Positions 34,936 through 43,093 of a stretch of 46,259 nt of DNA are shown here, piece by piece. This DNA is from Thermohalobaculum sp035527255. Its GTDB lineage: Bacteria > Pseudomonadota > Alphaproteobacteria > Rhodobacterales > Rhodobacteraceae. A model generated the notes under the pieces. That model ran no database searches, was not told where the DNA came from, and saw nothing but the letters and a program-made list of their open reading frames with translations. The first letter of the stretch is position 1; each line of letters begins with the position of its first letter. Location: positions 1 through 46,259 of the forward strand of contig DATLAW010000348.1 in assembly GCA_035527255.1 (NCBI GenBank), given 5' to 3'. The translations under genes were made by a program, and so were the position numbers.

Positions 34936-35916
34936 TGCCCTTTCAACCAACCGGCATAGTCGGCGATCGCCTCGCCAAGCGGGCGCGGGCGCCAGCCGGT
35001 ATCGGCGACCATGCGTGAGATATCATAGGCACCCCAGCGGCCACCAGTGAGCGTGACATTGGTCGCGATGTCGGCCTCCTCCGGCGCGGTTTCCGTCCAG
35101 CGGAGATCAGGCACAAGGGCAGCAAGGTCCCGCAGCGTTGTGAAGGCGCCATTGGCGATGTTGTAGACGGGGTGGCGCGGGTTAGGGCAAGCCAGCAACG
35201 CCATGATCGCCGTGGCAACGTCGCCCGCATAGACCCAATCGCCGCCGCCATCGAGACCGACGAGGCGAACAACCCGGCCATCCCGAGCGGCGTGGACAAG
35301 TACCTTGGGGATACAGTCCACCGCGCGGGCAGGCGTGGTGCGGTCCAACGGGCCAAAAACCCCGGACAGGCGGACCGAGAGCGCCGGAAGGCCGCCGGCA
35401 GCGGCCTCACCGGTCAGCAGTTCGCCCGACAGTTTCGTCAGGGCATACCAACCTTCCGGAGCGACACTGCCGTCTTCCGGCAACGGTTGTCCAATGGCCT
35501 GACGGCCGTGGCTGGCGTAGACCGAACCGGACGAAAGATTGACAAAACGCCGGAGTGCCGGGAGGCGATCCGCAAAGGCGAGAGCCTCGGCGACCGCCCA
35601 TGATATTGACAGACAGGGCCGGGAGGGCTCCCTGAAGGCCGTGCGCTGTTACATGGCGCTGGATCGAGGTGACAGCGGCACCATGGACCAGATGGGTTAT
35701 TGACTGCAGCTGAGGCAAGGCGTCCCATGCCGCGCGGTCCGTCACGCTACCTTGGGTGAAATGGATACGCTCGCCCGATAGAAACTGCCGCGCGTCGTTA
35801 TCGAGCGGAGCAGCGTCAAGGACGAGCGCCCGGTTCTGGGGCGCGGTATCCACCCATTGGCGCACCAAATGGCTCATCACGAAGCCGCCGCCGCCGGTCA
35901 CCAGAAGGGTGCTCAT
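34926..35916 (-). pseudogene. NAD-dependent epimerase/dehydratase, frameshifted
   Basis: An extended-SDR sugar epimerase or dehydrogenase split by one indel. The start ATG 35916 overlaps the upstream YciI-gene stop as ATGA. The first part has TGGGGFVMSHLVRQW (NAD site) and HLVHGAAVTSIQRH up to ALSVNIMG. Near 35594-35599 one extra base shifts the frame; removing it gives continuous AEALAFADRLPALRRFVNLS, then SSGSVYASH, and joins WYALTKLSGE (YxxxK catalytic pair) and VRLSGVFGPLD. The span is 991 bases, a multiple of three plus one. All catalytic parts survive, so this is either a very recent loss or a sequencing indel. Confidence 0.8.
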
Positions 35917-36221
35917 GCAACTTCCTTGCAATCTAGGATGGCCTGGTTCCAGTAGCGGATGGTTACCTTGCCGCGCAGCCCTGCTTTGGTTGCCGGATCT
36001 GCATTCAACAGCGCCAGCGCCTGATCGCGGGTCTCGACATCCAGGATCAACAGGCTGCCATTCGGCGTCGCGCCGTCATCCGTGCGCAGGCTGCCAGCGG
36101 CGAGAATTTTGTCTTTGATCGAAAGTTCATAGGCCCAATGGGCGCTCATCAACGCTGGGTCGGCGCGCAGATTCGGGCCATCGGGGCTGTCATCGCAGAT
36201 GATCGTCCAGGTCATTGGCAA
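35913..36221 (-). CDS. YciI family protein
   Basis: A 102-residue YciI-like dimeric alpha/beta-barrel protein. MTWTIICDDSPDG, followed by LRADPALMSAHWAYE and ILDVETRDQALALLNADP with AGLRGKVTIRYWNQ, reproduces the family pattern, including the histidine in the SAHW helix. Some relatives are enzymes (for example chloromuconolactone dehalogenase), but most are uncharacterised. Its stop overlaps the epimerase start (ATGA), so the two are coupled and may act on one substrate; that pairing is now broken by the epimerase frameshift. Confidence 0.85.
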   Translation of the reverse strand: MPMTWTIICDDSPDGPNLRADPALMSAHWAYELSIKDKILAAGSLRTDDGATPNGSLLILDVETRDQALALLNADPATKAGLRGKVTIRYWNQAILDCKEVA

Positions 36222-36304
36222 GCCTTTCGTACACAGCCATTAGATCAGCATGGAGGGGCGGGTAGCAAGGCCCTGGCGTGACCGGGTAGCGGGCCAGCCG
36301 GGGT

Positions 36305-37009
36305 TCACACCGAGCGGGTAATTCCGCCATCCACCCTGATGTTCTGGCCAGTGATGTAGCCACCGCCTTCGGAGGCAAGGAAAGCGATCACGTCGGATAT
36401 CTCCTCGGTCCTGCCGTAACGTCCCATCGGGATGCGGTCGCGGAACTCCTGCTTTTCCGGCAAGCTGTCGATGAATCCGGGCAGAACATTGTTCATGCGG
36501 ATGTTGTCAGGCGCGTACTTGTCGGCGAACAGCTTCGTGAAGGCGGCCAGCCCGGCGCGGAAGACGCCGGAAGTCGGGAAAACCGGGTCAGGTTCGAAGG
36601 CGGCGAAGGTGGAGATGTTGATGATTGCGCCGGACTTCTGGGCCTGCATTATCGTAGTCACCAGCCGGGTCGGACGGACGACGTTGAGAAAATAGACTTC
36701 CATGCCCAGGTGCCAGTCCTCGTCGGTCAGATCGAGCACCGCCGCACGCGGCCCGTGTCCGGCGCTGTTGACCAGCACATCGACCCGACCCCATTTCTCC
36801 ATCGTCGCATCGATCAACCGCTTCAAATCATCATTCGACTGATTGGATCCGGTAACGCCGATGCCGTTGAGTTCCTTGCCAAGCGCCTCGCCCTTGCCGG
36901 ACGAGGACAGGATGGCGACATGAAACCCGTTTGCCGCCAATTTCCTCGCGGCGCCGGCGCCCATGCCGCTGCCGCCCCCGGTGATGATTGCTACTCTCTG
37001 CGTTGCCAT
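36305..37009 (-). CDS. SDR family oxidoreductase lacking the canonical YxxxK pair
   Basis: A 234-residue short-chain dehydrogenase fold. The cofactor motif is GGGSGMG (11-17), NSAG is at 81-84, and the catalytic-serine strand reads NIST (S133). Where Tyr and Lys should be (YxxxK), the aligned residues are S147 and R151 in TSGVFRAGLAAFTK. The C-terminal SEGGGYITGQNIRVDGG is normal for FabG-like SDRs. GGGAG lies eight bases before ATG 37009. The missing pair means either altered chemistry or a non-catalytic role. It lies 83 bases upstream of the YciI gene on the same strand and diverges from gap. Confidence 0.85.
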   Translation of the reverse strand: MATQRVAIITGGGSGMGAGAARKLAANGFHVAILSSSGKGEALGKELNGIGVTGSNQSNDDLKRLIDATMEKWGRVDVLVNSAGHGPRAAVLDLTDEDWHLGMEVYFLNVVRPTRLVTTIMQAQKSGAIINISTFAAFEPDPVFPTSGVFRAGLAAFTKLFADKYAPDNIRMNNVLPGFIDSLPEKQEFRDRIPMGRYGRTEEISDVIAFLASEGGGYITGQNIRVDGGITRSV

Positions 37010-37247
37010 GACTTGCTCCCAACCGTGGATAACGATGCCGATGCCAGACATAACACGCGGCCGCCGCCGAACCAGAGATTCGTGCTGCTTGATCTGAAGT
37101 GGAGGCGGTGCCGGGAAATTGCGTGGAGTTCCCTGGCTGCGACGGTTCGGGCGATTGATTCTGCAGGCGCGGACGGTATAAGCGCCACGACGGCAATCTG
37201 CGGGTCAAATTGATCCGCGTCATCCAACATGACCAGGAGAGCGGGAA

Positions 37248-38249
37248 ATGGCAGTTAAGGTCGCGATTAACGGCTTTGGGCGCATTGGGCGTAATGTATT
37301 GCGGGCCATCATCGAGTCGGGGCGCACCGATATCGAGGTGGTGGCGTTGAATGATCTCGGGCCGGTCGAGACCAACGCCCATCTGATGCGCTATGATTCG
37401 GTGCATGGCCGCTTTCCAGGCACGGTGACGGTCAACGGCGACACTATTGATGTAGGGCGCGGACCGATCCGGGTGACTGCCATCCGCAACCCGGCTGAAC
37501 TTCCTTGGGGCGATGTCGACGTGGCGCTTGAATGCACCGGCATCTTCGCCTCGAAGGAGAAGGCCAGCATCCACCTGCAGAACGGCTCGAAACGGGTGCT
37601 GATATCGGCGCCTGCGGGTGGTGCCGACAAGACTATTGTCTTCGGTGTCAACCACAACGCACTGACTGCCGCTGACACGGTGGTATCGAATGCCTCCTGC
37701 ACCACCAACTGCCTGGCGCCGGTTGCCTATGTGTTGAACAATGCAATCGGCATCGACAAGGGCTTCATGACCACGATTCACAGCTACACCGGCGATCAGC
37801 CGACGCTGGATACGATGCATACGGACTTGTACCGGGCGCGGGCGGCGGCGCTGTCGATGATTCCGACTTCAACCGGCGCTGCCAAGGCAGTTGGGCTGGT
37901 GCTGCCGGAGCTGAACGGCAAGCTGGACGGGGTGGCGATCCGGGTGCCGACGCCGAATGTCTCGGTGGTGGATTTCAAATTCATCGCCAAGCGCGAGACT
38001 TCGATCGACGAGATCAATGGCGCCATCCGGGGGGCGGCTGGTCAGGAGTTGAAGGGCATTCTGGGCTTCACCGACGAGTCGCTGGTGTCATCTGATTTCA
38101 ATCACGACAGCCACTCCTCGGTATTTCACATGGACCAGACCAAGGTGATGGACGGGACGTTCTGCCGTATCCTGACTTGGTACGACAACGAATGGGGATT
38201 CTCGAACCGGATGAGCGACACCGCAGTGGCCATGGGTGGATTAATCTGA
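37248..38249 (+). CDS. gap: Glyceraldehyde-3-phosphate dehydrogenase, type I
   Basis: A 333-residue phosphorylating GAPDH. The N-terminal INGFGRIGRNV binds NAD, and N35-D36 in ALNDLG lies at the adenosine-ribose contact. Catalytic C151 lies in SNASCTTNCLAPVA, and TSTGAAKAVG and the C-terminal WYDNEWGFSNRM are intact. GGAGAG lies upstream of ATG 37248. The 238-base gap to the divergent SDR gene holds its promoter. pgk follows after 51 bases, the usual gap-pgk pairing of glycolysis/gluconeogenesis. Confidence 0.95.
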   Translation: MAVKVAINGFGRIGRNVLRAIIESGRTDIEVVALNDLGPVETNAHLMRYDSVHGRFPGTVTVNGDTIDVGRGPIRVTAIRNPAELPWGDVDVALECTGIFASKEKASIHLQNGSKRVLISAPAGGADKTIVFGVNHNALTAADTVVSNASCTTNCLAPVAYVLNNAIGIDKGFMTTIHSYTGDQPTLDTMHTDLYRARAAALSMIPTSTGAAKAVGLVLPELNGKLDGVAIRVPTPNVSVVDFKFIAKRETSIDEINGAIRGAAGQELKGILGFTDESLVSSDFNHDSHSSVFHMDQTKVMDGTFCRILTWYDNEWGFSNRMSDTAVAMGGLI

Positions 38250-38300
38250 GAATATGGGGCGGCACACGCACCGCCTTCGATTGCTCCGGCGGGATATGGC

Positions 38301-39506
38301 ATGACCTACAAGACCCTCGATGATTTTGACCTTGCGGGCAAGCGTGTGCTTGTCCGCGTCGATATCAATGTACCGATGCATAACGGTCGCGTCATCGACG
38401 CGACAAGGTTGGAGGCGATCCGGCCGACGGTACTCGAGATTTTCGAGAAAGGCGGCCTGCCGATTTTGCTGGCGCATTTCGGGCGGCCCAAGGGCAAGCC
38501 GGACCGTGAGATGTCGCTGGGACAACTCATCGAGCCGCTGGCTGAGGTGCTGGGGGTTCCGGTGCAATTCTCGCCTGACTGTATCGGGCCAATGGCGGAC
38601 GCCGCGCTGGATCGCCTGGCGGAAGGCAATGTATTGCTGCTTGAGAACACCCGTTTCCACGCTGGCGAGGAAGCGAACGACCCGGCCTTCGCCGATGCAC
38701 TGGCGGCTCTGGGTGATATCTACATCAACGATGCCTTCTCGGCGGCGCACCGGGCCCATGCCTCGACCGAGGGCTTGGCGCGCCTGCTGCCTTGCGCCGC
38801 CGGGAGGCTGATGCAGTCCGAGTTGCAGGCGCTGGAACGGGCGCTGACAAACCCGAAGCGACCGGTAGTCGCGGTGATCGGTGGGGCCAAGGTTTCGACC
38901 AAGCTGGAGCTGCTGGGCAACCTGATCGACAAGGTTGACCAGATCATCATCGGCGGCGGGATGGCGAATACATTCCTCGCCGCCCAGGGGATCGATGTCG
39001 GCAAGTCGCTGTGCGAACACGATCTCGCCGACACCGCACGGGCAATCATGGCGCGGGCGAAGGCTGTGGGCTGCGAATTGGTGCTGCCGGTGGATGTGGT
39101 CGTGGCGCGAGAGTTCAAGGCCGGTGCGGCGAGCACGGTCGTGACAGCGGATGCGTGCCCGGCTGATGCGATGATTCTGGATACCGGACCGGCCTCGGTC
39201 GAAGATATCAAGGCCCGCTTTGCGCGGGCGCGCACGGTGGTTTGGAATGGACCGCTCGGGGCATTCGAGATCGAACCATTCAATGCCGCAACCGATGCCG
39301 CGGCCCTGGCGGTCGCGGATCTGACGGAGGCCGGGCAATTGTTGTCGGTCGCCGGGGGCGGCGATACGGTGGCGGCTCTGAACGCCTCGGGGGCGGCGGG
39401 GCGGTTTTCCTACGTCTCGACGGCGGGAGGCGCGTTCCTGGAGTGGTTGAAAGGTAAGACCCTGCCAGGGATCGCGGCACTGGCATCCACGTTAGACCAT
39501 AGATAG
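38301..39506 (+). CDS. pgk: Phosphoglycerate kinase
   Basis: A 401-residue monomeric kinase interconverting 1,3-bisphosphoglycerate/ADP and 3-phosphoglycerate/ATP. It has the signature LVRVDINVPM (about 17-26), HFGRPKG, ENTRFHAGEE, AVIGGAKVSTKL in the hinge region, WNGPLGAFE, and the C-terminal GGGDTVAAL nucleotide loop. The protein is of normal length with both Rossmann-like lobes. It follows gap and is separated from the convergent beta-barrel gene by a strong bidirectional hairpin. Confidence 0.95.
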   Translation: MTYKTLDDFDLAGKRVLVRVDINVPMHNGRVIDATRLEAIRPTVLEIFEKGGLPILLAHFGRPKGKPDREMSLGQLIEPLAEVLGVPVQFSPDCIGPMADAALDRLAEGNVLLLENTRFHAGEEANDPAFADALAALGDIYINDAFSAAHRAHASTEGLARLLPCAAGRLMQSELQALERALTNPKRPVVAVIGGAKVSTKLELLGNLIDKVDQIIIGGGMANTFLAAQGIDVGKSLCEHDLADTARAIMARAKAVGCELVLPVDVVVAREFKAGAASTVVTADACPADAMILDTGPASVEDIKARFARARTVVWNGPLGAFEIEPFNAATDAAALAVADLTEAGQLLSVAGGGDTVAALNASGAAGRFSYVSTAGGAFLEWLKGKTLPGIAALASTLDHR

Positions 39507-39520
39507 CGGTGGCAAACGCA

Positions 39521-39547
39521 AAGGGCGGCCCAATCAGGGCCGCCCTT
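39521..39547. terminator. Strong hairpin between convergent pgk and the beta-barrel gene
   Basis: Perfect 11-bp arms at 39521-39531 and 39537-39547 enclose a 5-base loop. It lies 15 bases after the pgk stop and 38 bases from the stop of the convergent gene, so it can serve both transcripts. No long T-run follows on either strand, so its efficiency is uncertain. Confidence 0.6.
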
Positions 39548-39585
39548 CCGCAGTCCCCCCCGGGCCCGCGATCTCGTTCATGCCA

Positions 39586-40209
39586 TCAGAAGTGGAAGTT
39601 GATGCCGCCCATGATCACATGCATGTCAACGTCGATATCGGCGCCTGTCGGATCCCTCAGCTCGGATTCGATACCACCAAAGCCACCAAAGTCCATATAG
39701 CGATACTCAAGCGTGACGCCGACGATATCTCCAAGGAGATACTCGGCTCCGATACCAATGGTCCAGCCGTGGAGGCCACTATCTTGGCCGCCCGGAGCAA
39801 CCGTATTCAGCTCGAATCTCGATGCCGCGGCACCACCAGTAACATAGATGAGCCAATCGTCCATCGCGTAGCCTAGACGTCCGCGCAGCGTCCCCATCGG
39901 GCCAGATTGGACCTCGCAAGTCACGCCCGCATTGAAGGGGCAAGCCCCCTTCGGATCGGCTCCGGTCAGCGAGATATCGGCCTCAATCCCCCACAGGAGG
40001 TTGCCGTTGACAAAGTTATAGCCAGCCTGAAGGCCACCCATTGAACCTTTGTCGCTCAGCGCACCAGTGCTGAAGTCTGCCGAGGCATCTGAGTAACCGG
40101 CATGCGCGCCAGCATAAAAGCCAGCAAACTCAAACGGCGATGCCGAGGCCGTCGATACCGTGATGCAGAGCCCAACCGAGGCCGCGACGGCCAAGCCGAA
40201 TTTTCTCAT
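39586..40209 (-). CDS. Outer-membrane beta-barrel protein (Omp25/31-like)
   Basis: A 207-residue protein with a cleavable signal peptide (about residues 1-23, ending in TASASP) and an 8-stranded-barrel pattern. The mature start FAGFYAGAHAGYS, internal GGLQAGYNFV and LRGRLGYAMDDWLIYVTGGAA, and the terminal phenylalanine (GINFHF) are typical of the small alphaproteobacterial porin-like/Omp25 group. It would sit in the outer membrane as a structural or adhesion barrel. Three TTAGCG-type repeats lie just upstream of its start. It interrupts the pgk-fba order. Confidence 0.88.
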   Translation of the reverse strand: MRKFGLAVAASVGLCITVSTASASPFEFAGFYAGAHAGYSDASADFSTGALSDKGSMGGLQAGYNFVNGNLLWGIEADISLTGADPKGACPFNAGVTCEVQSGPMGTLRGRLGYAMDDWLIYVTGGAAASRFELNTVAPGGQDSGLHGWTIGIGAEYLLGDIVGVTLEYRYMDFGGFGGIESELRDPTGADIDVDMHVIMGGINFHF

Positions 40210-40650
40210 TACGACTGTCCCTTAGCGTCATTTCCGACTGCACTTTAGCGTCCTTTTAGCGCTATTAGGTGGCGCGCTGCAAAAGCGCTGACCGGAAATC
40301 ACAATTTTGTAGCCACAAACTGCTCGCGCTGGTGTATTTTTAACACAAACTTCTGGACGTCGTGCCGACAGTTTGATCGCGACCAAGGGCGAAATCGGAC
40401 AAGCGCTGTTTGGCCAACGAATGTTCTGCGCTGACGTTCAGGAAAATTCGACTCGCTGGAACACCGACGGACTTGGCCACCATCGATCAGTTTGCACATC
40501 GAGACATCAATTTCTGAGCGGTTGATCGATCAGATCGAATCCGCCCGTTCGGCATTTTCGGAGGCTCGGGGTTTCACGCGAATCTTGACCACCCGGCGCG
40601 GTGTCCTGTAACCCGCTGCGAAGCCATCCGCGCCAACAAGGAGTCCCGTT
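40210..40650. other. Divergent intergenic region, beta-barrel gene / fba
   Basis: 441 bases containing the promoters of the leftward barrel gene and rightward aldolase gene. Apart from the repeats at 40222-40262, no gene or RNA is recognised; a 66-residue minus-strand ORF at 40299-40499 has no ribosome-binding site and no protein-like pattern. GGAG lies nine bases before the fba ATG. Confidence 0.4.
40222..40262 (-). promoter_or_regulatory. Three TTAGCG direct repeats upstream of the beta-barrel gene
   Basis: TTAGCGTC occurs at 40222-40229 and 40245-40252, and TTAGCGC at 40256-40262. Spacings are 23 and 11 bases, close to two and one helical turns, which suits binding of a regulator to one face of the DNA. 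They lie 13-53 bases upstream of the start codon. Confidence 0.4.
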
Positions 40651-41580
40651 ATGCGAGCCACCAGAATTGTCCAGAATATCCTCTCCAACTACGAGTCCGC
40701 GAACCCTGGCGTAAAGGGCAAGCTGTGCTCGATGCTGATGAACGGCAAGCTGGGCGGCACCGGCAAGATGATCATCCTCCCGGTCGATCAGGGCTTCGAG
40801 CATGGCCCGGCGCGGTCGTTTGCGCCAACCCCGGCGGCCTATGATCCGCATTACCACTATCAAATTGCGATCGACGCCGGGCTGAACGCCTATGCCGCAC
40901 CGCTGGGGATGCTGGAGGCCGGCGCAGACACTTTTGCCGGGCAGATCCCGACGATCCTGAAGGCGAACTCGGCCAACTCGCTGATTCCTGACGAGGCGTG
41001 GAAAGACCAGGCGATCACCGCTTCAGTCGATGACGCGCTGCGGCTGGGCTGCGCTGCTATCGGATTTACTATCTACGCCGGCTCGTCGGCCGGGTTGGAG
41101 ATGTTCGAAGAAATCGCCGAAATGCGCAACGAGGCCGCCGCGGCGGGTATTGCTACGGTGATCTGGTCTTACCCGCGCGGCGAGGCACTGAGCAAGGACG
41201 GCGAGACCGCTATCGACATCGCCGCCTACGCGGCGCAGATCGCGGCGCTTCTGGGGGCGCACGTCATCAAGATCAAGCTGTCGACCGACCATCTGGAGCT
41301 GGGCGAGGCCAAGAAGGTTTATGAGGCCCAGAAGATCGACATCTCGACCCAGGCGACCCGGGTGCGTCACTGCGTGCAGTCGGCCTTCAACGGACGGCGC
41401 ATCATGGTATTCTCGGGCGGCGCCAAAAAGGGCGAGAACTCGGTCTTCGATGACGCCCGGGCAATCCGCGATGGCGGCGGCAACGGTTCGATCATCGGGC
41501 GCAACACCTTTCAGCGCCCGCGCGACGAGGCATTGAAGATGCTGGGTCAGCTGGTTGATATCTACAAGGGCAAGGCCTGA
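40651..41580 (+). CDS. fbaB: Class I fructose-bisphosphate aldolase (DhnA/FbaB type)
   Basis: A 309-residue archaeal/bacterial-type class I aldolase that cleaves fructose 1,6-bisphosphate through a lysine Schiff base. Key regions are ILPVDQGFEHGPARSF (about 42-57), IWSYPRGEAL, the strand AHVIKIKLSTDH with K207/K209 where the Schiff-base lysine is expected, and FSGGAKKGE near the phosphate-binding loop. GGAG precedes ATG 40651. It completes the Tkt-Gap-Pgk-Fba set. A hairpin follows its stop. Confidence 0.92.
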   Translation: MRATRIVQNILSNYESANPGVKGKLCSMLMNGKLGGTGKMIILPVDQGFEHGPARSFAPTPAAYDPHYHYQIAIDAGLNAYAAPLGMLEAGADTFAGQIPTILKANSANSLIPDEAWKDQAITASVDDALRLGCAAIGFTIYAGSSAGLEMFEEIAEMRNEAAAAGIATVIWSYPRGEALSKDGETAIDIAAYAAQIAALLGAHVIKIKLSTDHLELGEAKKVYEAQKIDISTQATRVRHCVQSAFNGRRIMVFSGGAKKGENSVFDDARAIRDGGGNGSIIGRNTFQRPRDEALKMLGQLVDIYKGKA

Positions 41581-41594
41581 GCGTAGCAGCGGAC

Positions 41595-41621
41595 GACGCC
41601 CCGGACTCGGTTCGGGGCGTC
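41595..41621. terminator. Hairpin terminator downstream of fbaB
   Basis: Perfect 9-bp arms at 41595-41603 and 41613-41621 enclose a 9-base loop, 14 bases after the fbaB stop. The following bases are only weakly T-rich. It could also act on the small convergent gene ending at 41627. Confidence 0.55.
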
Positions 41622-41626
41622 AGGTC

Positions 41627-41773
41627 TTAATTCTCCGCCTTCGCCGCCCGCCGTGCCTCGCGGAACGGCTGCAACCAATCGCCGGCCATGATGCAGCCGT
41701 AGGGATCGACATGGTCGACGGTTTCGGCCAAGCACGCGGTCGGCCACAGGAGCGCCGTCATGGCAACGCCCAT
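41627..41773 (-). CDS. Possible small secreted protein
   Basis: A 48-residue frame starting MGVAMTALLWPTACLAETVDHVDPYGC. The first 16 residues form a short hydrophobic core ending in CLA before a charged mature part, which resembles a signal peptide with an Ala-X-Ala-like cleavage site and only about 32 mature residues. The n-region lacks a basic residue at this start. It is convergent with fbaB and occupies the otherwise empty 325-base gap before the cupin gene. I do not recognise a family; it may be spurious. Confidence 0.35.
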   Translation of the reverse strand: MGVAMTALLWPTACLAETVDHVDPYGCIMAGDWLQPFREARRAAKAEN

Positions 41774-41905
41774 GCTCCGAACGCGAGTAGTTGCGCCCTG
41801 CCCCGTGCGGACCGAACCCCACTGCTTCAGTTGGACATTTGAGACAAAGTCTTCGAATCTTATATACTGAACAACCGGACTGACCCGCCAAGGGAGAGCC
41901 CAGCA

Positions 41906-42328
41906 ATGACGCCCCGGGATATCATTGAGAGACTTGGCTTGTCGCCACATCCAGAGGGCGGCTGGTACCGCGAGACCTGGCGGGCCGAAGCGTCGGATGG
42001 TGACCGGGCTGTCGGGACAGCGATCTATTATTTGCTGGAGGGTGGCCAAGTTTCTCGCTGGCACCGGGTCGATGCGACCGAGATCTGGCATTGGTATGCA
42101 GGCGCGGCGCTGGAGTTGACGTTGTCGTTGGACGGCAGCAGGCGCGAGACCGAGGTTGTAGGCGCCGATATCGGGGCCGGAGAGCGACCCCAGATCGTTG
42201 TCCCCGCGGGTTGCTGGCAGAGCGCGGTCTCGCGCGGCGGATTCACCCTGGTGGGCTGCACCGTGGCCCCCGGCTTCGAGTTCCGGGGATTTGAGTTGGC
42301 GCCGGATGGTTGGGAGCCGGGTCGTTGA
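41906..42328 (+). CDS. DUF985 cupin domain protein
   Basis: A 140-residue cupin of the DUF985 (Cupin_5) family. LGLSPHPEGGWYRETWRA at the N-terminus and YLLEGGQVSRWHRVDATEIWHWYAG (about 42-66) are the family signatures, with H53 and H62 as likely metal ligands. VPAGCWQSAV and GCTVAPGFEFRGFEL complete the barrel. AAGGGAGAG lies upstream of ATG 41906. Its biochemical role is unknown. It precedes the ThiE-like gene on the same strand with a small hairpin in between. Confidence 0.88.
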   Translation: MTPRDIIERLGLSPHPEGGWYRETWRAEASDGDRAVGTAIYYLLEGGQVSRWHRVDATEIWHWYAGAALELTLSLDGSRRETEVVGADIGAGERPQIVVPAGCWQSAVSRGGFTLVGCTVAPGFEFRGFELAPDGWEPGR

Positions 42329-42332
42329 ATAT

Positions 42333-42349
42333 GGCGGGACCAGCCCGCC
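42333..42349. repeat. Small GC hairpin after the cupin gene
   Basis: GGCGGG (42333-42338) and CCCGCC (42344-42349) flank a 5-base loop, starting five bases after the cupin stop codon. No T-run follows, so it may be a weak attenuator or an mRNA-end stabiliser. Confidence 0.35.
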
Positions 42350-42444
42350 TCTGCTAACTGATGGTACCGCACGGGCGAGGGAGTAAGCGGAATGTCTTGG
42401 CGTTACATCGAACCGGCGGCAGGCCGCATGACCGAGGCGGTGCG

Positions 42445-43077
42445 ATGACCCGCGCCGCCTCCCCCGCCCGGCTGTATCTGGTAACGCCGAAGGATTTCGA
42501 GCCCGAATCGTTTGCAGTGTTGGCAGGTCGTGCCCTGTCGGCGCATGGCGTTGCTTGCCTGCGGCTCGATCTGGGTGCAGCGCCCGAGGAAAAATGGCGG
42601 GTGGCGGCGAACCACCTGCTGCCGGTCGCCCATGCCCATGACGTGGCGCTGGTGATTGTCGACCACCACCGGCTGGTCACACCGCTGGGGCTGGATGGGG
42701 TGCATCTGGCGGCCAGCCGCACCCCGGTCCGTGAGGTACGCAAGGCCTTGGGGCCGGACCGGATTATCGGCGCTTTCGCCGGAGTCTCGCGCCATATCGG
42801 CATGACGCTGGGCGAGGCTGGCGCGGACTATGTGGCGTTTGGCCCGGTGGGCGATCCCGGTGCGTTGGGCGACGGCAGCCGGGCCGGGGACGAGATTTTC
42901 GAATGGTGGGCGGAGATGATCGAGATCCCGGTGGTCGCCGAGGGCGGCGCCACCCCAGCCGATGCAGCCCGGCTGGCGCCGATTGCAGATTTCGTGGCGC
43001 CGGACCCGGCCGTTTGGTCATCCCCGGAGGGGATAGAGGCGGCGCTGGCGCCTTACGCGGCGGCGCTGGCGAAGTGA
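42445..43077 (+). CDS. ThiE/TenI-like TIM-barrel protein (thiamine phosphate synthase family)
   Basis: A 210-residue protein with the ThiE superfamily layout: RLYLVTPKDF at the start, GLDGVHLAAS (about 99-108), FAGVSRH (about 126-132) and GADYVAFGPVGDP (about 141-153), ending in AEGGATPADA. Canonical ThiE features are weak: no clear Q-L-R at strand 2, DHHRL instead of NDR..L, and no Thr-x-Thr-Lys after the GP loop. It may be a TenI-like or otherwise repurposed paralogue instead of the true synthase. ATG 42445 is chosen because upstream residues are not family-like. No TPP riboswitch is visible upstream. Confidence 0.75.
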   Translation: MTRAASPARLYLVTPKDFEPESFAVLAGRALSAHGVACLRLDLGAAPEEKWRVAANHLLPVAHAHDVALVIVDHHRLVTPLGLDGVHLAASRTPVREVRKALGPDRIIGAFAGVSRHIGMTLGEAGADYVAFGPVGDPGALGDGSRAGDEIFEWWAEMIEIPVVAEGGATPADAARLAPIADFVAPDPAVWSSPEGIEAALAPYAAALAK

Positions 43078-43093
43078 GGTGGCGTAGGTTGGC

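Noticed and set aside
42329..42444. TPP riboswitch before the ThiE-like gene
   Set aside because: No CTGAGA or ACCTGA-type core elements are present; only a small GC hairpin is seen.
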